A DNA stretch of 64,000 nucleotides, taken from positions 62,001 to 126,000 of the forward strand of contig JAHBSM010000004.1 in assembly GCA_019639115.1 (NCBI GenBank), in the 5' to 3' direction. The DNA is from Acidobacteriota bacterium (GTDB taxonomy: Bacteria > Acidobacteriota > Blastocatellia > Pyrinomonadales > Pyrinomonadaceae). Positions 57,266-64,000 of this stretch are shown here, in pieces. Position 1 is the stretch's first letter. Every line of letters starts with the position of its first letter. Under the pieces are notes generated by a model. It saw only the letters and a program-made list of their open reading frames with translations. It had not been told where the DNA came from and did no database searches. The position numbers and the translations under genes were made by a program.

Positions 57266-59560
57266 ATGGAAAAAAGCGAGGAAAAGCTGAAGATCTCGCC
57301 GCCGCCGAAGACCTCGGCGGGCATCCACGCCGTCACCAATGCGCTCCGTCACGTTTACGGCAAGATGGGCGTTATCCGCGGCACTCGCGGCCTGCTCGAT
57401 CTTAATCAGAAAGGCGGGATCGATTGCCAGTCGTGTGCCTGGCCCGATCCTGACCGAAGGACGATAAACGAATTCTGCGAGAACGGTGCAAAGGCTCTGG
57501 CCGACGAGGGAATGACTCGTCGGATCGGGCGTGAATTCTTCGCGGAGAATTCTATTAGTGAGCTTGCGGGGCGGAGCGACCACTGGCTTGGTCAGCAGGG
57601 GCGGCTGACCGAGCCTCTCATACTTCGTGAAGGAAGCGAGCACTACGAGCCGATCGGCTGGGACGACGCGATAGGCCTGATCGCCGACAAACTGAATCGA
57701 CTTTCGTCACCCGACGAGGCGATCTTCTATACATCGGGCCGGACCTCGAACGAAGCCGCATTTCTCTATCAGTTATTCGTGCGCCATTTCGGGACCAACA
57801 ATCTGCCGGATTGCTCGAATATGTGCCACGAATCGACGAGCGTCGCTCTCGCGGAATCGATCGGGCTCGGTAAAGCCACGATTCGGCTGGAGGATTTTGA
57901 GAAGACCGACCTCGTTATCGTCATCGGCCAGAATCCGGGAACCAATGCTCCCAGAATGCTCTCAAGCTTGCGGGCGGCCAAATTGGCCGGCGCCAAGATG
58001 ATCGCGATAAATCCGCTCAAGGAGGTTGGCCTGACCGCTTTTGTCGATCCGAACCCGCAGCATTACGGCGACCCATTCTCGGGCCCTTTGACGTTGATCA
58101 CGAACAAGGCAACGCCGCTCGCAGATCTCCATCTGCCTGTGCGTATCGGCGGCGATATGGCCGTGCTCAAGGGGATGATGAAGCTGCTCCTCGAACGCGA
58201 GCGGGACGAGCCCGGCAGCGTTCTCGATCATAAGTTCATTGCGGACTCTACGTCAGGATTCGAGGCTATGGCAGAGGCTCTCGACGCCACTTCATGGGAT
58301 GACATCCTCGCGTCCAGCGGGCTCACGCACGAACAACTGGACGCGGCCGCCGAACTCATAGCGGGATCAAGGTCGTTCATTACATGCTGGGCGATGGGCG
58401 TCACGCAGCACGCCGACGCGGTCGCGACGATCCAGGACATCGTCAACCTCCATCTGCTCCGAGGGTCGATCGGGCGGCCGGGAGCCGGGCTTTGTCCCGT
58501 GCGCGGCCATTCGAACGTGCAGGGCGATCGTACGATGGGCATCTGGGAGAAAGTGAATCCTTCGTTTCGCGAAGGCCTCGAACGCGAATTCGATCTCAGA
58601 ACACCGGAACGCGACGGATACAACACCGTAGAATCGATCTCTGCGATGCTTGACGGCCGGGCAAAGGTATTCTTTGCGATGGGCGGTAATTTCGCGGCCG
58701 CTTCGCCGGACACAGCGGCGGTGGAGGCCGCTCTACGTAAATGCGACCTGACCGTTCAGGTGATCACCAAGCTCAATCGGACAGCTCTGACTCCGGGGAA
58801 AACCTCGTTGATCCTGCCGTGTCTTGGCAGGACGGAGGTAGATGAGCAGGCCGGCCGCGAGCAGTTCGTTTCTACCGAGAGCACGATGCTGAACGTGCAG
58901 ATGTCAAAAGGCATCTTTGAACCTGCGTCGCGCCAGCTTCGCAGCGAGGTCTGGATCGTGTGCCGGCTCGCTAAAGCGACGCTAAGCGATCGAAGTAAAG
59001 TTGATTGGGACGGTTTCGCCGCGAACTACGACCGCATACGCGACTCGATCGAGCGTGTCGTGCCCGGATTCGAGAACTACAACGAACGCATACGAAAGCC
59101 GGGCGGATTCTATATGCCGAATCCGCCGCGGGACCGGATCTTCACGACGCCGTCCGGCCGCGCACTCTTTGCGGCCAGCAGGCTAAACACGATCGAGATC
59201 GCGCCGGACAGGCTTCTATTGACCACGATCCGGTCGCATGACCAATTCAATACGACGATCTACGGGAACAGCGACCGTTATCGCGGCATCGACGGCGGAC
59301 GGCGGGTGATATTCATGAACGAGGCAGATATCGCCGAACGCTTTCTCGCCGCCGGAGATCTTGTGGATATTACGAGTTACTTTGACGACGGTGAGAGGCA
59401 GGTGCAGGGCTTTGCCGTAGTGCCTTACGAGATACCCAAAGGCTGCACGGCGGCGTATTTCCCGGAGGCGAACCCGCTGGTGCCGCTCAAGAGTCATGCA
59501 AAGCGCAGCTTTACGCCGACATCAAAATGCATCGTCGTTTCGGTAAGCCGCTCGGCATAA
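57266..59560 (+). CDS. FdhF/YdeP-family molybdopterin oxidoreductase
   Basis: The 764-residue protein belongs to the formate-dehydrogenase-alpha-like family YdeP. The N-terminal Cys pair C54/C57 (DCQSCAWPDP) and a further Cys in EFCENG are the cluster-type ligands. DCSNMCHESTSVALAESIG carries Cys187 at the place of the Mo-ligating Cys/Sec of FdhF, and VTQHADAVATIQDIVNLHLLRG and GRPGAGLCPVRGHSNVQGD are MGD-binding. It is cytosolic with no Tat signal. There is no in-frame TGA, so no selenocysteine. Family members are linked to acid resistance or unknown oxidations; whether it uses formate is unclear. No partner diaphorase or hydrogenase genes are present. Confidence 0.93.
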   Translation: MEKSEEKLKISPPPKTSAGIHAVTNALRHVYGKMGVIRGTRGLLDLNQKGGIDCQSCAWPDPDRRTINEFCENGAKALADEGMTRRIGREFFAENSISELAGRSDHWLGQQGRLTEPLILREGSEHYEPIGWDDAIGLIADKLNRLSSPDEAIFYTSGRTSNEAAFLYQLFVRHFGTNNLPDCSNMCHESTSVALAESIGLGKATIRLEDFEKTDLVIVIGQNPGTNAPRMLSSLRAAKLAGAKMIAINPLKEVGLTAFVDPNPQHYGDPFSGPLTLITNKATPLADLHLPVRIGGDMAVLKGMMKLLLERERDEPGSVLDHKFIADSTSGFEAMAEALDATSWDDILASSGLTHEQLDAAAELIAGSRSFITCWAMGVTQHADAVATIQDIVNLHLLRGSIGRPGAGLCPVRGHSNVQGDRTMGIWEKVNPSFREGLEREFDLRTPERDGYNTVESISAMLDGRAKVFFAMGGNFAAASPDTAAVEAALRKCDLTVQVITKLNRTALTPGKTSLILPCLGRTEVDEQAGREQFVSTESTMLNVQMSKGIFEPASRQLRSEVWIVCRLAKATLSDRSKVDWDGFAANYDRIRDSIERVVPGFENYNERIRKPGGFYMPNPPRDRIFTTPSGRALFAASRLNTIEIAPDRLLLTTIRSHDQFNTTIYGNSDRYRGIDGGRRVIFMNEADIAERFLAAGDLVDITSYFDDGERQVQGFAVVPYEIPKGCTAAYFPEANPLVPLKSHAKRSFTPTSKCIVVSVSRSA

Positions 59561-59638
59561 CGGGCGCGCCGTTCGCTGATCACGACAGCAATTGAACAAT
59601 TTCGGGCGTCGCTTTGTGCTCCGGGCGGCGGCAATGGT

Positions 59639-59644
59639 TAGAAT
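59639..59644 (+). promoter_or_regulatory. TAGAAT -10 box of purF
   Basis: TAGAAT lies 8 bp before the purF ATG (59653). TTGTGC at 59614-59619 is a possible -35 box, but with a long 19 bp spacer. AGGA within the 8 bases could act as a weak ribosome binding site if transcription began further upstream. Confidence 0.35.
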
Positions 59645-59652
59645 AGGAATAG

Positions 59653-61038
59653 ATGAACGAGGTCCTCGATAAGCTCCGCGAAGAATGCGGCATCTTTGGC
59701 ATTTTCGGCCACCGGGAAGCATCGACGCTGACGCAGCTCGGGTTATTTGCCCTCCAGCATCGCGGGCAGGAGGCTTGCGGTATCGTGTCGGCCGACGGCA
59801 ATGAATTGATCCAGCAGCGCGGTATCGGCCTGGTCGCAGATGTGCTCTCACCAGACGTGCTGCGTAAACTGCCGGGTACGGCCGCGATCGGCCACACGAG
59901 GTATTCGACATCTGGCAAGAACACGATCAAGGAGGTCCAGCCGTTTCGAGTCACCTGCCAGCACGGCTTGATCGCCGTGTGCCACAACGGGAACTTGCCT
60001 TTTGCCGAAGCCCGACGCCGCGAACTCGAACGCGACGGGGCTATCTTCTCTTCCACGTCTGACACCGAAACGATACTGCACGGCATTGCCAGAACGCAGG
60101 CCAAGGACGCAGTCGAAGCGATCGAAAAGGTGTTGGCAAACACCGAAGGGGCATTCTCGCTTCTGTTCCTGACCCCGAACGCCCTGGTCGCGGTCCGTGA
60201 CCCGCGAGGATTCAGGCCGTTGGTGCTCGGTAAATACCAGGATGCGTGGTGTGTTGCGAGCGAAACTTGTGCTTTCGACCTGATAGACGCGCGGTATGAA
60301 CGTGAGATATTGCCGGGCGAGATGATCGTGATCGATCAGAACGGCGTGCGTTCATCTTTCCCGTTCGAACAAAAAGTGTCTGCGGTCTGCACATTCGAGC
60401 ACGTATATTTTTCGCGACCGGATTCAATAGTGTTCGGCCGCTCGGTCAATGAGTCGCGGCACAAGATGGGCAAACGGCTCGCAGAAGAACATCCTGTCGA
60501 AGCCGACCTTGTAGTGCCCGTACCCGACAGCGGGGTCGCGGCTGCGATAGGTTACGCCCGATGGTCCGGGATCAATTTTAGGCAAGCCATCATTCGTAAT
60601 CATTACGTCGGCCGTACATTTATCGAGCCGACCCGGTCGATACGTTCGTTCGGCGTACGGCTCAAGTTGAATCCGATAAAGGACCTGATCAACGGCAACC
60701 GGATCATTTTAGTTGATGACTCGATCGTCCGCGGGACGACCTCAAAAAAGATCGTAGAAATGGTGCGCGAGGCCGGCGCCACCGAGGTCCACATGCGTAT
60801 CTCATGTCCGCCGACCGCACATTCGTGCTACTACGGTGTTGACACACCGCACCGTCAGGACCTCATCGCGTCGCAATTGTCGATCGAGGAAACGTGCGAG
60901 TTCATCGGCGCCGACAGCCTCGGCTATCTGTCGCTCGAGGGCATGCTCGACGCCATCGGGCTCGATGGATCGTCAACCTGCAACGCCTGCTGGACGGGCA
61001 AATATCCGACATTGATCGCGAACTCGCATTCGGCTTGA
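59653..61038 (+). CDS. purF: amidophosphoribosyltransferase, iron-sulfur type
   Basis: The 461-residue enzyme starts with an 11-residue propeptide whose removal exposes Cys12 (EECGIFGIFG), the N-terminal nucleophile of the glutaminase. The PRTase domain has IILVDDSIVRGTTSKK. Cysteines in CTFEHVYFSRP, ISCPPTAHSCYYG and STCNACWTGKYPT match the Bacillus subtilis type that binds a [4Fe-4S] cluster. It makes phosphoribosylamine, the first step of purine synthesis. Its stop lies 2 bp from the stop of the convergent dnaE2. Confidence 0.97.
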   Translation: MNEVLDKLREECGIFGIFGHREASTLTQLGLFALQHRGQEACGIVSADGNELIQQRGIGLVADVLSPDVLRKLPGTAAIGHTRYSTSGKNTIKEVQPFRVTCQHGLIAVCHNGNLPFAEARRRELERDGAIFSSTSDTETILHGIARTQAKDAVEAIEKVLANTEGAFSLLFLTPNALVAVRDPRGFRPLVLGKYQDAWCVASETCAFDLIDARYEREILPGEMIVIDQNGVRSSFPFEQKVSAVCTFEHVYFSRPDSIVFGRSVNESRHKMGKRLAEEHPVEADLVVPVPDSGVAAAIGYARWSGINFRQAIIRNHYVGRTFIEPTRSIRSFGVRLKLNPIKDLINGNRIILVDDSIVRGTTSKKIVEMVREAGATEVHMRISCPPTAHSCYYGVDTPHRQDLIASQLSIEETCEFIGADSLGYLSLEGMLDAIGLDGSSTCNACWTGKYPTLIANSHSA

Positions 61039-61040
61039 AG

Positions 61041-64000
61041 TTACCGATAGTCGTGTGAGATGACGGTGGTCGCGAGCATGTCGAGCGGTTCGAAATGGAT
61101 CGCCTTCAGCATCCCGCGTTCTTCGAAGATACCGCGAATTATCAAGAAGCTGTTAGTATTGATGACCCCGCGGTATCTTTCATACATATCGGGCATCACG
61201 ACAAAATTTGAGAATCCGGTCTCGTCCTCGAGCGTCATGAACACGACGTTCTTTGCCGTCATCGGCCGCTGCCGGATGATGACCGCGCCCGCCACCTGCA
61301 CAATGTCGCCGGGCGTCAGGTGACGCGATCCGTGCGAAGAGAGTATCCCGCGTCGTGTTAGTTCGTCGCGGACAAATGCCATCGGATGTTTCCCGATCGA
61401 GATGCCGGTACGCCGCAGATCGGCATCGACAAGTTCCAGGCCTTCCATACGCTTGATAAATGATGAATTATTATTGTCGGCCATCGAATCAGAAGAGTTT
61501 CCCGATCCGTTATTTGATATTTCGTATTCGACATTCTCAAACAGGCTGCCCTCGGGCTGTATCTCGAGTTCCGATCGCCACAGGGCCTCGCGGCGATGGA
61601 CGGTGTTGTCAAAATTCAGAGCGCCCGCCAGGCTCAGCGAGCGTATCTCCCGTTTGTTGATCTCAGGCACTCGCTCGATCAGATCGGCGATGCCGGTGTA
61701 ATCGGTCAGCCGACGCTCGACGATCTTTCGCCCGACGTCCTCGCGCAGCCCGCGCACGTATCGCAATCCTACCTGTACCTCCTTTTCGCCCTTTTCATTC
61801 TCAACAACGGTGAAATCATATTGCGACCTATTGATGTCCATGTGGCGAAAGTGCAGCCCATGACGCTGAGCGTCCTTGACCAGCGTTGCCGCCGAGTAGA
61901 AGCCAAGCGGATAGTTGTTGAACATTGCGGCCATGAACGCCGCACGGTAGTGGACGATAAAATACGCCGACGCATACGCAAGCAGCGCAAAGCTGAAAGC
62001 ATGCGATTCCGGAAAGCCATAGTTGGCAAATGCCTTGACGTAATCGACGATCCGCTCCTGTATGTCGGCGGGTATGCCATTGCGCGTCATGCCGTCGCGC
62101 AGGTTTTGGCCGATCTTTTCCATGCGGCGGTCCGGCCGCTTGAATCCCATCGCACGCCTGAGCTCTTCGGCCTCGCTGCCTGAAAAATCAGCAACATCCA
62201 TCGCCATTTTCAACAGCTGTTCCTGAAATAGCGGCACGCCAAGTGTGCGTTCGAGCGTAGGCCTGAGCAGCGGGTGCATATAGTCGATCGGTTCGAGGCC
62301 CTGGCGGCGGCGAATATACGAATTGAGCATATTGCCCACAACAGGGCCAGGCCGGATGATCGCGACCTGGACGACGATGTCGTAGAAGTTCCGCGGCTTT
62401 GATTTCGGGAGGAATGCGATCTGTGCTCGGCTCTCGACCTGAAACATCCCGACCGTGTCGCCGGCCTGCAAAGCCTCGTAAACTTTCGGGTCGTCGTGAG
62501 GTATCTTGTACAGGCCCATCTCGTCGCCGTAGTGTTCGCGTATCAGCGTGATGCTGTCGCGGAGCACTGCCATCATCCCGAGTCCCAGCAGATCGACCTT
62601 GACGATCTTAAGCAATTCGCAGTCGTCCTTGTCCCACTGGATGATATTGCGGCCGGGCATCGACGCGGGTTCGATGGGCGTGATGCCGTCGAGCCGGTCG
62701 AGCGAGACGACCATGCCGCCCGAGTGCTGTCCCAGATGACGCGGGAACGAAAGTATCCGGTGATACATCTCGCCGAACTTGCGCAGGCTGTGGTCGCGCG
62801 ACGGATCGAACCCGTGAGCACGGAGCTGCTCGTCGAGCTCTTTGCCCTCGAACATCTCATAATGCGAATTGAGCTTTGAAAGACGGCTGAGCACGTCCGG
62901 ATCGAAGCCAAAGGCCTTGCCGACCTCGCGAAGCGCCGACCGGCCGCGATAGCTGATCACATTGGCGGTCATACCCGCACTGCGTTCGCCGTATTTTTGA
63001 TAGACATGCTGTATGACGCGTTCGCGGTCGTCGCCCGACGGCAGATCGATGTCGATATCGGGATAACGCTCGTATTTCTCCGAGAGAAAACGTTCGAAAA
63101 GCAGTCGGTTCGCTATAGGCTCGACCGCCGTTATCCCAAGCGAATAGCAGACGACGGAGTTGGCCGCCGATCCGCGTCCCTGCGACAAAATGTTGTTGTC
63201 TCGGCAAAAATCGGAGATATCGTTGACGACCAGAAAGTAGCCTGCCAGCCGTTTTTGCTCGATAATGCGAAATTCTTTCTCCAGACGCCCGCGAACCTGG
63301 GCCCGCAAGGCCCACGGCGTATGCAGATAGCGCGAATGCGAACGCTCGAGGGCCATTCGCTGCAGCACGCTATCCATGGTCTCGCCGGGCGGCACGGGAT
63401 AATCGGGGAACGTGTAGGCGAGCTCGTCGAGCCGGAAATCGATGCGTGCGGCGATATCCGAGGTGATCTCGACAGCCTCGGGCATATCGGCAAAAAGCCT
63501 GAGCATCTGCTCGTGTGTCTTTAAGTGACGCTCGCTGTTCTCCGACAACAATCGTCCGGCCGCAAAGATCGTCGTGTGATTGCGGATACAGGTGAAAACA
63601 TCGAAAAGTTCGCGGTCGTATTCGTCGGCGTAATAGACGCCGTTAGACGCGAAATACGGGATGCGAAGCTTATGAGCAAGCCCGACGAGCGATTGGTTGA
63701 CCGCTTCCTCGTGACGGAGATGATGCCGCTGCAGCTCGACGTAGAGACGGTCGCCAAAGACGTATTTGAGCCATGCCAGCTCGGCCTGTCCGGTGCCGCG
63801 CTTTACGGCGGCGTGCATATAGCCGTCGGCTCCGCCGGTGTAACACATCAGATGGCCCGAGTGGTCCTCTATATCCTGTCGCGTGGCAAAATGTTCACCT
63901 TTCTTATTTCTCAGCTTGATGGTCGTGATCAGGCGGCTGAGGCCGCGATAGCCTTCTATATCGATGGGTACGAGCGGCAGCAGGCTGCCGTCCTCCATCG
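61041..64000 (-). CDS. dnaE2: error-prone DNA polymerase DnaE2 (5' end outside window)
   Basis: The visible 985 or so residues lack only the first part of the PHP domain; the frame is open to the right edge. The C-family catalytic Asp pair is in YPDIDIDLPSGDDRE and the third Asp in VKVDLLGLGMM. The block GFPESHAFSFALLAYASAYF, followed by NNYPLGFYSAATLVKDAQRHG, is typical of DnaE2 rather than replicative DnaE. The C-terminal OB domain (GDIVQVAGAVIIRQRP) is present, and a short Asn/Ser-rich linker lies near its start. DnaE2 performs damage-induced mutagenic synthesis, usually with ImuB; imuA/imuB homologues, if present, would lie to the right of the window. Confidence 0.93.
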   Translation of the reverse strand, partial: MEDGSLLPLVPIDIEGYRGLSRLITTIKLRNKKGEHFATRQDIEDHSGHLMCYTGGADGYMHAAVKRGTGQAELAWLKYVFGDRLYVELQRHHLRHEEAVNQSLVGLAHKLRIPYFASNGVYYADEYDRELFDVFTCIRNHTTIFAAGRLLSENSERHLKTHEQMLRLFADMPEAVEITSDIAARIDFRLDELAYTFPDYPVPPGETMDSVLQRMALERSHSRYLHTPWALRAQVRGRLEKEFRIIEQKRLAGYFLVVNDISDFCRDNNILSQGRGSAANSVVCYSLGITAVEPIANRLLFERFLSEKYERYPDIDIDLPSGDDRERVIQHVYQKYGERSAGMTANVISYRGRSALREVGKAFGFDPDVLSRLSKLNSHYEMFEGKELDEQLRAHGFDPSRDHSLRKFGEMYHRILSFPRHLGQHSGGMVVSLDRLDGITPIEPASMPGRNIIQWDKDDCELLKIVKVDLLGLGMMAVLRDSITLIREHYGDEMGLYKIPHDDPKVYEALQAGDTVGMFQVESRAQIAFLPKSKPRNFYDIVVQVAIIRPGPVVGNMLNSYIRRRQGLEPIDYMHPLLRPTLERTLGVPLFQEQLLKMAMDVADFSGSEAEELRRAMGFKRPDRRMEKIGQNLRDGMTRNGIPADIQERIVDYVKAFANYGFPESHAFSFALLAYASAYFIVHYRAAFMAAMFNNYPLGFYSAATLVKDAQRHGLHFRHMDINRSQYDFTVVENEKGEKEVQVGLRYVRGLREDVGRKIVERRLTDYTGIADLIERVPEINKREIRSLSLAGALNFDNTVHRREALWRSELEIQPEGSLFENVEYEISNNGSGNSSDSMADNNNSSFIKRMEGLELVDADLRRTGISIGKHPMAFVRDELTRRGILSSHGSRHLTPGDIVQVAGAVIIRQRPMTAKNVVFMTLEDETGFSNFVVMPDMYERYRGVINTNSFLIIRGIFEERGMLKAIHFEPLDMLATTVISHDYR

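Noticed and set aside
57824..57826. Selenocysteine in the FdhF-like oxidoreductase
   Set aside because: The codon at the Mo-ligand position is TGC (Cys187), not TGA, and the frame has no internal TGA.
1..64000. CRISPR array, insertion sequences, prophage or integrated plasmid
   Set aside because: No spaced direct repeats, transposase, integrase or phage structural genes are visible; composition is even across the window.

Overview
The window is dense bacterial chromosome of roughly 58-60% G+C with about 60 protein genes, short intergenic gaps and no rRNA, tRNA, insertion sequence, prophage or CRISPR array that I can see. The gene content points to a Gram-negative, LPS-making, mesophilic heterotroph, most likely an Acidobacteriota member of the Blastocatellia/Pyrinomonadaceae type. 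The reasons are the futalosine-type menaquinone gene mqnD, waaA, the non-mevalonate isoprenoid genes dxr and ispG, Ala/Asn-rich lipoproteins, a propeller-GGDEF sensor, GH92 and SpoIID proteins, and many exported TPR proteins. The taxonomic call is an inference from gene style; no marker RNA is present.

Layout. 1-2.9 kb: a truncated glycerophosphodiesterase and rpiB, divergent from an exported trypsin-TPR protease. 3.0-7.7 kb: a lipoprotein, then ubiX-methyltransferase-mqnD, an exported protein and plsC. 7.8-14.2 kb: a SpoIID-like protein, a propeller diguanylate cyclase, and an exported protein resembling a type II restriction endonuclease that is coupled to a 29-residue membrane peptide. 14.2-17 kb: OsmC and a GH92 mannosidase. 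17-20.5 kb: miaA-hfq-tmk-holB and a DUF2752 protein. 20.5-30.5 kb, mostly minus strand: ispG, rseP, dxr, a DinB-like protein, hisS, gamma-carbonic anhydrase, murJ and dacB. 30.8-37.5 kb: an archaeal-type OGG glycosylase, a TPR/double aspartyl-protease protein coupled to a PIN protein, a glycine-zipper protein, a DUF5658 protein, waaA and efp. 37.5-46.6 kb, minus strand: a TPR lipoprotein, an exported PPDK-like protein, mgtE, a GT1 glycosyltransferase, two membrane proteins and an NtrC-type two-component pair. 46.8-54.9 kb: an exported transpeptidase, a TPR-like protein, rnc-lepB-psuG, ruvC and an unknown protein. 55-64 kb: fahA, fdhD with an FdhF/YdeP-type oxidoreductase, purF, and a truncated dnaE2.

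How they fit together. Envelope biogenesis dominates: murJ, dacB, the transpeptidase, waaA, plsC, lepB, rseP, SpoIID, and dxr/ispG for the isoprenoid carrier. It is mixed with RNA and DNA housekeeping (miaA, hfq, rnc, hisS, efp, tmk, holB, ruvC, dnaE2, ogg).

Most notable observations: (i) many genes have a TANAAT-like -10 box only 6-10 bp before the start codon, which implies leaderless or nearly leaderless mRNAs; (ii) an exported restriction-endonuclease-like protein with a coupled mini membrane protein; (iii) three candidate structured 5' leaders (before 24407, 46771 and 48648); (iv) waaA appears to have lost its stop codon and reads antisense through its neighbour; (v) EF-P carries Asn instead of Lys/Arg at the tip that is normally modified.
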